Positions 8,018 to 20,255 of a stretch of DNA of 58,664 nucleotides are shown one piece after another. A program made the translations under genes and the position numbers. A model generated the notes under the pieces. It saw nothing but the letters and a program-made list of their open reading frames with translations, ran no database searches and was not told where the DNA came from. Source of the DNA: Clostridia bacterium (GTDB lineage: Bacteria > Bacillota > Clostridia > Christensenellales > Borkfalkiaceae); the NCBI GenBank assembly GCA_017471945.1, contig JAFURH010000045.1, positions 1 to 58,664 on the forward strand, read 5' to 3'. How positions within the stretch are numbered: the stretch's first letter is position 1; each line of letters starts with the position of its first letter.

Positions 8018-9310
8018 ATGAAAGTATTGAAAGCGGCGCTTGTAGGCGCGGGAAACAGAGGGCAAATTTATTGCGATTATTCGATGGATTCGGAGGAAAA
8101 AGAGCTGGAAATCGTAGCAGTGGTCGATCCTTTCAAGGTTGCGCTTGAACAAGCTTCGGAAAAATACGGCGTAAAAAAAGAGAACGGATTTTCCGATCTC
8201 GACGAGTTTATCGCCAAAAAGATCGAATGCGATTTCGTGGTGGACGCGACGATGGACGAGCAACACTACGAGACGGCAATGAAGCTTATCAACGCCGGGT
8301 ATAACCTCATTTTGGAAAAACCTATCACGGGCAATAAAGATGAACTTTTGGCTATTGAGCGCGCGGCAAAGGAAAAAGGCGTGAAGATCCTCGTTTGCCA
8401 CGTGTTGCGGTATGCACCGTTTTACCGTACTATTAAAAATGTGATCAACGAAGGTAAAATCGGCAAAATTATCAGTATGGAAATGAACGAACACGTTGGG
8501 AAATATCATTTCCTCGATTCCTACGTTCGCGGAAAATGGAACAGCGAAGCGCGTTGCGGGTCGGGTTTTTTGCTCGCGAAATGCTGTCACGACACCGATC
8601 TTATCTGTTGGCTCAACGGTGAGAGCGCACCCGAAAAGGTTTCGAGCTTTGGTTCTCGTTCCTTGTTTGTGAGCAAGAACGCGCCCGAAGGCGCGACGGA
8701 ATATTGCTATAACTGTCCGCATACGAAAACCTGTATGTATTCGGCGCAAAAAACGCATCTAGAACAAGATCTGATGGCGTTCCAGACTTGGCGGGATATG
8801 GGCAAACCCGTTGAAACGGTCACGAAAGAAGAAAAAGAAGAATGGCTCAAACACAATACCTACGGCAAATGCGCGTATAATTCGGGCGGGGATATCGTCG
8901 ATCGGCAGAGCGTAAGCGTGGAATTTGAAAACGGTTCTATCGCAACGCTCACGATGGTCGGCGGTTGCTCGAAGGCGGGAAGATGGATCCATCTCGTAGG
9001 TACGGAAGGGGAGATCGAAGGGTTCGTGGAAGAGAAAAAATTCCGTTTGATCCGTTTCCATTGGGACGACGGGAAATATGAAGAATCGGAGGAAACGATC
9101 GATATTTCCAAACTCATCGTCGATAAGGGAAAATACGGCGGACACGGCGGCGGCGACTACGCGCTGATGTACGACGCGGTACGCTTCTTTGCGGGCGAAG
9201 GAGAGTCGGCGTCGATCACGAAGCTCGACGATTCCATCAACGGGCATCTGATCGTATACGCGGCGGAGGAAAGCCGCAAGACGGGCAAGATCGTCGAAAT
9301 AGAGAAATAA
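8018..9310 (+). CDS. Gfo/Idh/MocA-family oxidoreductase
   Basis: 430 aa NAD(P)-dependent dehydrogenase of sugars or sugar derivatives. Rossmann start VGAGNRGQIY (9-18), EKPITG (100-105) with the family's catalytic lysine, and CCHDTD (189-194) in the usual catalytic segment. A cysteine cluster C230-x2-C233-x5-C239 suggests a metal site or structural cluster in this subfamily. The substrate cannot be read from sequence. The upstream AraC gene suggests an inducible sugar pathway. A terminator at 9325-9355 ends the unit. Confidence 0.88.
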   Translation: MKVLKAALVGAGNRGQIYCDYSMDSEEKELEIVAVVDPFKVALEQASEKYGVKKENGFSDLDEFIAKKIECDFVVDATMDEQHYETAMKLINAGYNLILEKPITGNKDELLAIERAAKEKGVKILVCHVLRYAPFYRTIKNVINEGKIGKIISMEMNEHVGKYHFLDSYVRGKWNSEARCGSGFLLAKCCHDTDLICWLNGESAPEKVSSFGSRSLFVSKNAPEGATEYCYNCPHTKTCMYSAQKTHLEQDLMAFQTWRDMGKPVETVTKEEKEEWLKHNTYGKCAYNSGGDIVDRQSVSVEFENGSIATLTMVGGCSKAGRWIHLVGTEGEIEGFVEEKKFRLIRFHWDDGKYEESEETIDISKLIVDKGKYGGHGGGDYALMYDAVRFFAGEGESASITKLDDSINGHLIVYAAEESRKTGKIVEIEK

Positions 9311-9324
9311 AGGCGGCGAAAATC

Positions 9325-9355
9325 AACGGCTTTGCTCACGCAGAGCCGTTTTTTT
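9325..9355 (+). terminator. Intrinsic terminator after the oxidoreductase gene
   Basis: 10-bp stem (AACGGCTTTG and CAGAGCCGTT, one G-U pair), 6-nt loop, then a run of seven T. Confidence 0.85.
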
Positions 9356-9397
9356 GCGCTCTGCCGCTAAAAATCTTCGAAAAGGGCTGTAAAACGG

Positions 9398-9426
9398 TTG
9401 AAAAACGCGGCGTTTTTTTGTATAAT
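9398..9426 (+). promoter_or_regulatory. proS promoter
   Basis: TTGAAA (9398-9403), 17-bp spacer, TATAAT (9421-9426). About 55 nt of leader before the start codon; no T-box motif is present. Confidence 0.8.
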
Positions 9427-9481
9427 AAAAAGGAAAAAAACGGACGGGAATCCCGTTCGAGCGTAAGAGGTAATGACAATT

Positions 9482-10912
9482 ATGGCGAAAGAAAATCAAT
9501 TCGTAGAACAGATCGCGGATATCAACGCGGATTTTCCCCAATGGTATACCGACGTGGTGTTAAAGACAAAGCTCGTGGACTACGGCCCCGTCAAGGGCAC
9601 GATGGTCATTCGGCCTTACGGCTACGCGATCTGGGAAAATATTCAAAAGGAACTCGATTCCCGATTTAAAAAACGCGGCGTGGAAAACGCGTATTTCCCT
9701 CTTTTGATCCCGATGAGCTATTTCACGAAGGAAGCGGAGCACGTGGAAGGCTTTGCGCCCGAAGTTGCGATCGTCACGGTCGCGGGAGGTGAGGAACTCG
9801 CCGAACCCCTTGCTATTCGTCCTACCTCCGAAACGATCATCGGCACGATGATGTCTAAGTGGACGCAGTCCTATCGCGATCTTCCTATGAAGGTCAATCA
9901 ATGGTGTAACGTTATGCGTTGGGAAAAGACCACCCGTCCTTTCCTTCGTACGAGCGAATTTTTATGGCAGGAAGGGCATACGGCGTTTGCGAGCGCGGAA
10001 GAAGCGGAACGAGATACCCTCGCTATGCTCGGCGTGTATAAGGAATTTGCCGAAAACTGCCTCGCGATCCCCGTTTTAACGGGCAGAAAGACGGATAAGG
10101 AAAAGTTCGCGGGCGCGGAAGCGACCTACACGATGGAAGCGATGATGAAGGACGGCAAGAGCTTGCAGGCGGGAACTTCGCACTATATGGGTCAGAACTT
10201 TGCGAACGCGTTCGATATTCAGTACTTAGGCAAGGAAGGCGTTTTGGAAAAAGCGTACACCTCGTCGTGGGGGGTATCCACCCGCTTGATCGGCGCTGTG
10301 ATTATGACGCACGGCGACGAGCGCGGGCTCGTTTTGCCTCCCGTGGTCGCACCCGTACAATGCGTGATCGTGCCTATCGCCGCGAGAAAAGGCGGGGTCG
10401 TGGAGGCTTGCGAAGCGTTGAAAGCGGAACTTGAAAACGCGGGGCTTCGCGTGGCGTTCGACAACAGCGACAATTCCCCCGGTTGGAAGTTCAACGAATG
10501 GGAAATGAAGGGCGTGCCCGTACGCATCGAACTCGGACCTCGGGATATCGAAGCGGGTAAAATGCTTTTGGCTCGGCGAGATACCCTCGAAAAGCTCGAA
10601 AAGCCGCTTGAAAACGCGGCGGAAACCGTCAAAGAATTGCTTGCTACGGTGCAAAAGGATATGCTCGAAGCGGCGCGCGCGAGACGGGAAAGCCGCATCG
10701 TGTACGCAGACGATATGGCAAGCATTTTAAAAGGCGTAGACGAAGGTAATTTCGTGAAAGCGGGTTGGTGCGGTTGCCGAGAATGTGAAGACAAGATCAA
10801 AGAAGAAACGGGCGCGACGGCGCGCGTGTTTGCAGAGGGCGAGAGTAGGGAAAACTGCGCCGTCTGCGGTAAAAAATCCGAGCACGTGATCGTGTTCGCA
10901 AGAGCGTATTGA
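9482..10912 (+). CDS. proS: Proline--tRNA ligase, archaeal/eukaryal-type (ProS type 3)
   Basis: Class II synthetase charging tRNA-Pro. 476 aa from the ATG at 9482, which sits 11 nt after AAGAGG; the in-frame ATG at 9473 is only 2 nt from it and less likely. RPTSE (113-117) and LRTSEFLWQEGHTAF (155-169) are motif 2 elements. There is no editing INS domain, and the C terminus has a zinc-type cysteine set (CGCREC and CAVC) followed by a terminal tyrosine, as in the archaeal-type enzyme. Its stand-alone promoter and terminator are clear. Confidence 0.94.
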   Translation: MAKENQFVEQIADINADFPQWYTDVVLKTKLVDYGPVKGTMVIRPYGYAIWENIQKELDSRFKKRGVENAYFPLLIPMSYFTKEAEHVEGFAPEVAIVTVAGGEELAEPLAIRPTSETIIGTMMSKWTQSYRDLPMKVNQWCNVMRWEKTTRPFLRTSEFLWQEGHTAFASAEEAERDTLAMLGVYKEFAENCLAIPVLTGRKTDKEKFAGAEATYTMEAMMKDGKSLQAGTSHYMGQNFANAFDIQYLGKEGVLEKAYTSSWGVSTRLIGAVIMTHGDERGLVLPPVVAPVQCVIVPIAARKGGVVEACEALKAELENAGLRVAFDNSDNSPGWKFNEWEMKGVPVRIELGPRDIEAGKMLLARRDTLEKLEKPLENAAETVKELLATVQKDMLEAARARRESRIVYADDMASILKGVDEGNFVKAGWCGCRECEDKIKEETGATARVFAEGESRENCAVCGKKSEHVIVFARAY

Positions 10913-10920
10913 TTCTAAGA

Positions 10921-10953
10921 AAAGCCCTCGACGGATGCTCGGGGGCTTTTTTT
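10921..10953 (+). terminator. Intrinsic terminator after proS
   Basis: 11-bp stem (10921-10931 with 10939-10949, one G-U pair) followed by a seven-T tract. Confidence 0.9.
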
Positions 10954-11027
10954 GCGGCGACGTAAACGAAAAAAACGAAAAATCCTTTCACCTACGGTGA
11001 AAACTCTTTAAAAACGGGGCGATCGGC

Positions 11028-11056
11028 TTGACGGGAATAAAAAAAAATGGTATGAT
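11028..11056 (+). promoter_or_regulatory. Promoter of the XRE-membrane / mcs-clpC operon
   Basis: TTGACG (11028-11033), 17-bp spacer, TATGAT (11051-11056). The spacer carries a nine-A run. The -10 box ends 6 nt before the ATG at 11063 and there is no Shine-Dalgarno, so the first gene looks leaderless. No CtsR heptad pair is visible near it. Confidence 0.75.
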
Positions 11057-11062
11057 AATAGT

Positions 11063-11728
11063 ATGGATAATACTACTTTGATCAACGCGCGGATCGCGCA
11101 GAATCTGACTTTATACCGTAAGGCGGCGAACCTTACGCAGGCGGAGCTTGCCGAAAAGATCAATTATTCGGATAAATCGGTGTCGAAATGGGAATCCGGG
11201 AACGGCGTGCCCGATATTTATATTTTAGTCAGGCTCGCTGAAATTTTCGGCGTAACGCTCGACGAATTGGTGGGGGAAAAAGCAGAAAGCATCGTAGCCG
11301 ATCGCGAAAAGGAAAAGAAAAAATCGACGGGCCTTCGCATCTTGATCATTCTTCTTTCCAGCGGGATCGTTTGGCTGGTGGCAACCGCTTTATTCGCCGC
11401 AACCACCCTTTGGTTCGACGATGCTTTGGAGGAATGGATGGCGTTTATTTACGCGATCCCCGTAAACGCGGTGTTACTTATCGTATTTGCTTCCATTTGG
11501 AAATATAAAATGTTGAATTTCCTTTCGGTGACCGTACTTATCTGGTCGGCGCTTCTCTCGGCGTTTTTAACGACGACCTTCGTCGGGCAACGGCTGGGCG
11601 CGGACGTCGGCGGCGCGTGGGTGTTCTTTATCCTCGGCGTACCTTTGCAGATTCTGGAAGTGCTTTGGACGTTCTTCCGCTATACGCTCGTGAAGAACCG
11701 CAAAAAACAGGGCGAGGTGAAGAAATAA
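11063..11728 (+). CDS. XRE-family HTH protein with four membrane spans
   Basis: 221 aa. The N-terminal Cro/CI HTH (about 10-65, with LTQAELAEKINYSDKSVSKW) is joined by a charged linker to four hydrophobic segments (about 89-120, 127-150, 152-176, 182-204). Such membrane-anchored XRE proteins are common in Clostridia and probably sense envelope or other stress, but the signal is unknown. It occupies the position where ctsR normally heads mcsA-mcsB-clpC, and lies 4 bp before mcsA, so it may regulate that operon. The start appears leaderless. Confidence 0.85.
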   Translation: MDNTTLINARIAQNLTLYRKAANLTQAELAEKINYSDKSVSKWESGNGVPDIYILVRLAEIFGVTLDELVGEKAESIVADREKEKKKSTGLRILIILLSSGIVWLVATALFAATTLWFDDALEEWMAFIYAIPVNAVLLIVFASIWKYKMLNFLSVTVLIWSALLSAFLTTTFVGQRLGADVGGAWVFFILGVPLQILEVLWTFFRYTLVKNRKKQGEVKK

Positions 11729-11732
11729 GGGT

Positions 11733-12200
11733 ATGCTGTGCTGTGAGTGCAAAAAAAATCAAGCCTCCAAGACCTACGAGCGGATGAAAAGCGTCGATAA
11801 GAAGACGGTGAAAACAACGGAGTATTATTGCCTCGACTGTTATCACCGTTTGTTTATTACCGTGGATTCGGGCGGCGCGGGACGAACGGTATGCCCGTCC
11901 TGCGGGATGACGGTGGCGGCGTTCAAGCAGAAAAAGCTCGTGGGTTGCGCGAAGTGCTATTTTTATCTTTCCGAGGCGGTGTTGCCCGTCGTTTTGAAAA
12001 TGCAAGGCGCGGCGGAAGCGCATTGCGGAAAAGAGGAGATAGCCGACGAGCGGGAAAAACTCGTCAAGCGCGCGCACGAAGTACAGATCCTCTACGATAA
12101 AAAGAAAGGCAAGGAAGACGCGGCGGCAAAACTTTATCAAAAGGAAATTGCCGCGCTTCGGGCGGATATTGCCGCAATGAAGAAGGGGGAACTGTCGTGA
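11733..12200 (+). CDS. mcsA: McsA-like zinc protein, activator of McsB
   Basis: 155 aa. Four cysteine pairs (C3/C6, C33/C36, C54/C57, C72/C75) form the zinc-binding N terminus, and a C-terminal UVR-like helical pair (about 100-150) resembles UvrB/UvrC motifs. In Bacillota McsA binds and stimulates the arginine kinase McsB. Its stop overlaps the McsB start (GTGA), which supports coupled translation and the role. Confidence 0.88.
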   Translation: MLCCECKKNQASKTYERMKSVDKKTVKTTEYYCLDCYHRLFITVDSGGAGRTVCPSCGMTVAAFKQKKLVGCAKCYFYLSEAVLPVVLKMQGAAEAHCGKEEIADEREKLVKRAHEVQILYDKKKGKEDAAAKLYQKEIAALRADIAAMKKGELS

Positions 12201-13219
12201 GAACTCCCGAATTTATTCAGACGATCGTAACCTCCACCCGCGTGCGCCTCGCGCGTAACCTCGAATCCTACGAATTCCCCGAACGCTTGAAGAAAAAGGA
12301 AGCCAAGGAGATCGTGGAGATCGTCGGACACGAGATCAATCGGGCGGGCAACTTCACCCGCTACGATATGGACGGCGTGAGCGCGGAAGAGGGCACGTTG
12401 CTTCAAGAACAGCATTTGATCAGTCCCGCGCTTTTAAAAAAGAAGGAATTCGGCGCGGCGTTCATTTCCAAGGATAAAGACGTTTCGATAATGGTCAACG
12501 AGGAAGACCATTTACGGGAACAGTATATTTTTCAAGGCTTCGACCTTGTAAGAACCTACGAAAGACTCAGCGGGATCGACGAAAATATTTCCTCGAATAT
12601 CAATTTTGCCTACGACAAAAAACTGGGGTATTTAACCGCTTGTCCGAGTAACCTCGGAACGGGGATGCGGGCGTCGGTGATGATGTTTTTGCCGGGGCTT
12701 GCGTGGAGCAAGAGCTTTGAAGAGTTGCTTCCCGAACTGAAAGCGGGCGGAATGACCGTCCGCGGCGTGTTCGGGGAAGGTTCTCTCGCCGAAGGATATA
12801 GCTACCAGATCAGCAACGAGCGCACGCTCGGCGTTTCCGAAGGGGATATTTTGCAAATGGTCAGCAAAGTGACGATGAGTCTTTGCGATCTGGAACTTCG
12901 CGAGCGGGAGAGAATGCTCCGAAAAGAAAAGATCAAGCTCAAAGACGCTTGCCTTCGCGCGTACGGCACTTTGACCAACTGTGCGGTATTGCCTTTGAAA
13001 GAGCTTACGGAAGGAATGGTCAAGGTCAAGCTGGGTATGGCGCTCGGATTTTTGGCGGCGCGGGATATCAAGGATTTCAATAATTTCCTCGCGGATATGC
13101 GCCCTGCTTCCTTTCGGATCGGGAACGAACTCAAAACGGCGAGCGAATACGAATGTGATCTGATGCGGGCGGAGATCGTGAGAAAGGTATTTCCCGAGCT
13201 CGTACAACGGACGGATTGA
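12197..13219 (+). CDS. mcsB: Protein arginine kinase
   Basis: 340 aa ATP:guanido phosphotransferase-family protein that phosphorylates arginines to tag proteins for ClpC-ClpP. TSTRVRLARN (12-21), NEEDH (101-105) and ACPSNLGTGMRASV (148-161) are the phosphagen-kinase-like signatures found in McsB. GTG start, overlapping mcsA by 4 bp, after AGGGGG. Directly upstream of clpC. Confidence 0.93.
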   Translation: MRTPEFIQTIVTSTRVRLARNLESYEFPERLKKKEAKEIVEIVGHEINRAGNFTRYDMDGVSAEEGTLLQEQHLISPALLKKKEFGAAFISKDKDVSIMVNEEDHLREQYIFQGFDLVRTYERLSGIDENISSNINFAYDKKLGYLTACPSNLGTGMRASVMMFLPGLAWSKSFEELLPELKAGGMTVRGVFGEGSLAEGYSYQISNERTLGVSEGDILQMVSKVTMSLCDLELRERERMLRKEKIKLKDACLRAYGTLTNCAVLPLKELTEGMVKVKLGMALGFLAARDIKDFNNFLADMRPASFRIGNELKTASEYECDLMRAEIVRKVFPELVQRTD

Positions 13220-13286
13220 GAAAAACTACGCATATAATAAAAGAAGAAAAGTTACGGTTGCCGCGTAAAGCGGCGCGGAGGGCGTT

Positions 13287-15869
<2,583 letters not shown>

Positions 15870-15900
15870 CGGTAATTTACGAAAAAAGAGAGGAAAACTT

Positions 15901-17037
15901 ATGAAACTTACGACGGCGGGAGAATCGCACGGCAAAGCGCTCGTGGCGATCATCGAGGGATTGCCCGCACACCTTACTATCGATACGGAAAAGATCAACG
16001 CGGAGCTCTCGCTTCGCCAAAGCGGCTACGGCAGAGGCGGACGGCAAAAAATCGAACGCGACTGCGCGGAGATCTTGACGGGCGTGAGAAACAAAGAAAC
16101 TCTCGGCAGCCCCGTGACCCTTTGTATCTTCAATAAAGATTTCGAGAACTGGTCGAAGGCTATGTCGGCGGGGGAATGCGACGAAAGCGCGATGGCGCAA
16201 AAGGCGCTCACCAAGGTTCGCCCCGGTCACGCGGATTTGTCGGGTATGCTTAAATTCGACCAAACGGACGCGCGGAATATTTTAGAGCGCGCCTCTGCCC
16301 GTGAAACGGCGATCCGCGTTGCGGCGGGTAGCGTGTTTAAACAGTATCTGTCCGCGCTCGGCGTGGAAATCGGCGGCTACGTGAAAGAGGTCTGCGGCGT
16401 AAAAGACGGGGGCAGGTACGCGTTCGAGGAGTTAAAAAGAGCCAAAACCACCGAGCTTGGAATGCTCGATCAACGAGCGGAAGCCCTCGCCAAGGAAAAG
16501 ATCGATTCTCTTAAAAAAGCGGGCGATACGGCGGGCGGCGTCGCGGAGATACGCGTGAAAGGGCTCAAAAGCGGATTCGGCAGTATGATGACGTACGCCG
16601 AAAAGCTCGACGCCAGACTTGCGCGCGCGCTGATGAGTATTCAAGCGGTCAAGGGCGTGGAAATCGGTATGGGGTTTGCAGTCGGAAGCGTAAGCGGCAA
16701 GGAAGTACACGACGAAATCTACTACGCGGGCGGGAAGTATTATCGCGAAACCAACCGCGCGGGCGGTTTGGAAGGCGGTATGACGAACGGGGAAGAAATT
16801 ATTCTCCGCGTGGCGATGAAGCCGATCCCTACGCTTATGAAAGGGCTTTCAACGGTGGATTATCTTACCAAGGAAAAGACGGTCGCGGCGTCCGAGCGGA
16901 GCGACGTTTGCGCGATCTTTGCGCTTGAAGTGATCGCGGAAGCGGTCGTGGCGGAGGCTCTTGCGGTTGCCGTTTCCGAACGGCTCGGCGGAGATACGAT
17001 GGCGCAGGTAAAAGCGCGTTATGAGGCGCTTGATTAA
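15901..17037 (+). CDS. aroC: Chorismate synthase
   Basis: FMN-dependent 1,4-elimination of phosphate from EPSP to give chorismate. 378 aa. GESHG (7-11), RPGHADL (107-113) and the ERASARET segment (129-136) match the family. RBS AGAGGAAAA. It starts a six-gene shikimate run in which most gaps are 20 bp or less, lying 31 bp after clpC with no terminator between, so it may also receive clpC-operon transcripts. Confidence 0.96.
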   Translation: MKLTTAGESHGKALVAIIEGLPAHLTIDTEKINAELSLRQSGYGRGGRQKIERDCAEILTGVRNKETLGSPVTLCIFNKDFENWSKAMSAGECDESAMAQKALTKVRPGHADLSGMLKFDQTDARNILERASARETAIRVAAGSVFKQYLSALGVEIGGYVKEVCGVKDGGRYAFEELKRAKTTELGMLDQRAEALAKEKIDSLKKAGDTAGGVAEIRVKGLKSGFGSMMTYAEKLDARLARALMSIQAVKGVEIGMGFAVGSVSGKEVHDEIYYAGGKYYRETNRAGGLEGGMTNGEEIILRVAMKPIPTLMKGLSTVDYLTKEKTVAASERSDVCAIFALEVIAEAVVAEALAVAVSERLGGDTMAQVKARYEALD

Positions 17038-17054
17038 GAGCGGGAGAAAAGGCT

Positions 17055-18134
17055 ATGAAAGAAAAAACGGAAATTTTGGAACTCAACGCCCCGTCGATGC
17101 AAGCGAAAATTTATATCGGCGCAGGGATTTTGAAAGAGCGTTTGCCTTCGCTCACGGCGGGGCGGAAATGCTTCGTCGTGACCGATACGAACGTGTATGC
17201 GTTATACCGTCCGTTTTTCGACGAATATTTCAAGGACGCGGGTTTGTTCGTCCTTCCCGCGGGCGAGGAAAATAAAAATTTTCAATCGCTGTATGCGATC
17301 TTGTCCGCAATGGCAGAAGCGGGCGTTTTAAGAACTTCAAGGCTTTTTGCGATCGGCGGCGGGGTCGTCGGGGATATCGGCGGGCTTGCGGCGGCGCTTT
17401 ATATGCGGGGGATCTCTTGCGTACAAGTCCCCACCACGTTGCTTGCGCAGGTGGATAGCGGCGTAGGCGGGAAAACGGCGGTTGACCTCGGCGGGGTGAA
17501 AAATATCGTCGGGGCGTTTTATCAGCCCGAGGAAGTCGTCGTCGATACGGAATTTTTAAAAACTCTTCCGCTTCGGGAAATTAAATGCGGTATGGGCGAG
17601 ATCGTCAAATACGCGGCGCTCGACGGGAAGTTTTTCAAAACGCTTTCCGAAAATACGGACGAGCTTTCGTCGCTGGAATTTTTGCAGTCGTTGATTGCGG
17701 ATTCTATCCGTTTAAAGGCGGGCGTGGTTGAGCGCGACGAGAAAGAATCGGGCGAGCGCAAATGCCTGAACGTAGGGCACACGACGAGCCACGCGATCGA
17801 GCTTACGCACGGATTCTCGCACGGCGAAGGCGTGCTTTACGGTATGTTGTTGGAAACGCATATCGCGATTCAAGCGGGCGTTTGCGAGAAGGAATACGGG
17901 GGAAAACTGATAAAGATCATTCGCGCGGCGATCGAAGTTGAACCCAAATCCGCGCCCGATTTTAAGAATATAAAAGCCGACGCGGCGAAAGCGAAGGCGG
18001 ATAAGAAAAATACCCGCGGCGATAAGATCACCCTTTCGGTCGCGAAAAAGCAAAACGAATGGACTACCCTTACGTTGGATTTCGATTTTTACGCAAACGC
18101 GCTCGAACGGGCGGTAAAAGAGCTTTCGCTTTGA
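17055..18134 (+). CDS. aroB: 3-dehydroquinate synthase
   Basis: NAD- and metal-dependent cyclisation of DAHP to 3-dehydroquinate. 359 aa. The NAD-binding GGGVVGDIGG is near residues 97-106, and HTTSHAIE and HGFSHGE carry the metal-binding histidines. Nested between aroC and aroA with gaps under 20 bp. DAHP comes from the synthase encoded at 49.8 kb. Confidence 0.96.
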   Translation: MKEKTEILELNAPSMQAKIYIGAGILKERLPSLTAGRKCFVVTDTNVYALYRPFFDEYFKDAGLFVLPAGEENKNFQSLYAILSAMAEAGVLRTSRLFAIGGGVVGDIGGLAAALYMRGISCVQVPTTLLAQVDSGVGGKTAVDLGGVKNIVGAFYQPEEVVVDTEFLKTLPLREIKCGMGEIVKYAALDGKFFKTLSENTDELSSLEFLQSLIADSIRLKAGVVERDEKESGERKCLNVGHTTSHAIELTHGFSHGEGVLYGMLLETHIAIQAGVCEKEYGGKLIKIIRAAIEVEPKSAPDFKNIKADAAKAKADKKNTRGDKITLSVAKKQNEWTTLTLDFDFYANALERAVKELSL

Positions 18135-18153
18135 AAGGAAAGAGGACAAGGCT

Positions 18154-19416
18154 ATGTTGGAAATAAAACCGAGAGAATATTTCGAAGGGGAGTTTTCCCT
18201 TCCCGGGGATAAATCGATCACCCATCGCGCGGTGATGCTGAACGCGTGCGCGGACGGGGAATCGACGATTACGAACGCTTTAACGGGCGAGGACTGCCTG
18301 TCCACGGCGGCGTGTATGCGCGCGCTCGGCGCGGAAATAAAGGTGGACGGCACGACGATTTTCGTGAAAGGTTCGCCTGATTTTAAAAGCGGGCAACGCC
18401 TGAATTGCGGAAACTCGGGCACGACCATTCGTCTTTTGACGGGACTCGTGGCGGGTAAAGGAATCCAAGCGGAGCTCTACGGCGACGATTCCCTTTCAAA
18501 ACGACCTATGGGGCGGGTGTCCGAGCCGCTTGCGCTTCTCGGCGCGAAGGTCCAAACGACGGACGGAACAGCGCCGTTAGTCGTATCCCCCGCAACCCTT
18601 TGCGGGCAGGAAATCACGCTGAAAATAGCCTCCGCGCAGGTCAAAAGCGCGATCCTTCTTGCAGGACTGAACGCAGAAGGGGTCACGCGGGTGGTTGAAC
18701 CCGTAAAATCCCGCGATCACACGGAGAGAATGTTGCAGGCGATGGGCGCGGAGATAAGAGTAGACGGCAACACGGTAGAAATTAAAAAAAGCAAGCTGAA
18801 AGCGATCGACGTCAGCGTTCCTTCGGATATTTCGTCGGCGGCGTATTTTATGGCGCTCGGTGCGCTCAAAGGCAAAACGCTTTGTAAAAACGTCGGCGTC
18901 AACCCCACGCGCACGGGAATTTTAGTCGCGTTCGATAAGCTCGGCGTGAAGTATACGCTTTTAAACCGTCGCGTTTCGGGCGGGGAAGAAATTGCGGATA
19001 TCCTCGTGGAAAAATCGCCGCTCAAAGCCATCGAGCTCGGCGGGGAAGTGATCCCCGCGTTGATCGACGAATTGCCCTTAATCGCGCTTATGTGCGCGTT
19101 TGCCGAAGGCGAAAGCCGTATTTTCGGCGCGAAGGAACTGCGCGTAAAAGAAAGCGACCGCATTAAAACGACGGCGGAGCTTATCAACGCGTTGGGCGGG
19201 GATTGCCTTGAAACGCAAGACGGATTTATTATTCGCGGAAAAGCCTCTCTGCGGGGCGGAAAAGTAAACAGCTATCTCGATCACAGGATCGCAATGACGG
19301 CGGCGGTCGGCTTGATCGCTTCGAAGGAAGGCGGGGAGATCGTAAACCCCGAATGTTGCGCGATATCTTTCCCCGATTTCTTTGAAAAATTAGGCGTTTG
19401 CGCGGGGCAGGTGTGA
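18154..19416 (+). CDS. aroA: 3-phosphoshikimate 1-carboxyvinyltransferase (EPSP synthase)
   Basis: Transfers enolpyruvyl from PEP to shikimate 3-phosphate. 420 aa. PGDKSITHRA (18-27) with the conserved lysine, serine and arginine, NCGNSGTTIRLL near 89-100, and a late ESDRI segment are the family signatures. It ends 1 bp before the aroE ATG. Confidence 0.96.
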   Translation: MLEIKPREYFEGEFSLPGDKSITHRAVMLNACADGESTITNALTGEDCLSTAACMRALGAEIKVDGTTIFVKGSPDFKSGQRLNCGNSGTTIRLLTGLVAGKGIQAELYGDDSLSKRPMGRVSEPLALLGAKVQTTDGTAPLVVSPATLCGQEITLKIASAQVKSAILLAGLNAEGVTRVVEPVKSRDHTERMLQAMGAEIRVDGNTVEIKKSKLKAIDVSVPSDISSAAYFMALGALKGKTLCKNVGVNPTRTGILVAFDKLGVKYTLLNRRVSGGEEIADILVEKSPLKAIELGGEVIPALIDELPLIALMCAFAEGESRIFGAKELRVKESDRIKTTAELINALGGDCLETQDGFIIRGKASLRGGKVNSYLDHRIAMTAAVGLIASKEGGEIVNPECCAISFPDFFEKLGVCAGQV

Positions 19417-19417
19417 A

Positions 19418-20254
19418 ATGAACGCAAAAAAAATACGCCTCGGACTCGTCGGGAAGGACCTTACAAAATCCCCGAGCGATAAGGTGCATAATTTTATTTT
19501 AAGCGAACTCGGCTACGAGTGCGAATACGAAAAGATCTCCGTGAGTCAAGAGCAATTCGATCTTGCCGCAAGAAGACTGCTCGGCGACTTCGACGGCTTT
19601 AACGTCACCATTCCTTATAAGCGGGATATTATGGAATATCTCGACGGGGTAAAAGGCGAAGCCAACGAGTTCGGCGCGGTGAACACGGTGGTTTGCGCTA
19701 CGCGGGAAGGCTATAACACGGACGGGCTCGGGTTTATGCAAATGCTCCTTTCCGCAGGGATATCGGTCGCAGGCAAAAAAACGCTCGTTTTAGGCGGCGG
19801 CGGTTCGGGTAGAAGCTCGGCGGTTGCGCTCAAAAATGCGGGCGCGGAAGTATATTTGTATCAAAGGAACACCGAAAAATTATTGCAAACGGCGCGAGAG
19901 ATCGGCGTGAAAGCGGCGAACGGCGAAGGAGGCGAAAACGGCGTTTACGGCGGGAAGTTTGAGATTCTCGTCAACTGTACGGGTGTGGGAATGCACGACA
20001 CGGAAGGCCAATCCCCCGTCCAAGCTTCGGCGTTTGCGGGCGCGGAAGCGGTGGTCGATCTGATTTACGCTCCCGCCGAATCGGAATTTTTGCGGCTCGC
20101 AAAATCAAAGGGTGTGAAAATCTTGAACGGCGCGTCAATGCTTTTTTATCAGGCGTATTACGCGGATTGTCTGTATTTAAACCGCACGCCTTCCAAAGAG
20201 GAAGCGGAAAATTTATATAAAAAATATTTAAAAACTAAAAACGAGGTGAAATAA
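19418..20254 (+). CDS. aroE: Shikimate dehydrogenase
   Basis: NADPH-dependent reduction of 3-dehydroshikimate. 278 aa. The substrate segment SPSDKVHN (18-25) is a variant of the usual S-x-S-P pattern. Catalytic K68 in NVTIPYK and D102 in NTDGLGF are intact, and GGGGSGRS marks the Rossmann domain. Tightly packed between aroA and aroQ (gaps of 1 bp). Confidence 0.94.
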   Translation: MNAKKIRLGLVGKDLTKSPSDKVHNFILSELGYECEYEKISVSQEQFDLAARRLLGDFDGFNVTIPYKRDIMEYLDGVKGEANEFGAVNTVVCATREGYNTDGLGFMQMLLSAGISVAGKKTLVLGGGGSGRSSAVALKNAGAEVYLYQRNTEKLLQTAREIGVKAANGEGGENGVYGGKFEILVNCTGVGMHDTEGQSPVQASAFAGAEAVVDLIYAPAESEFLRLAKSKGVKILNGASMLFYQAYYADCLYLNRTPSKEEAENLYKKYLKTKNEVK

Positions 20255-20255
20255 A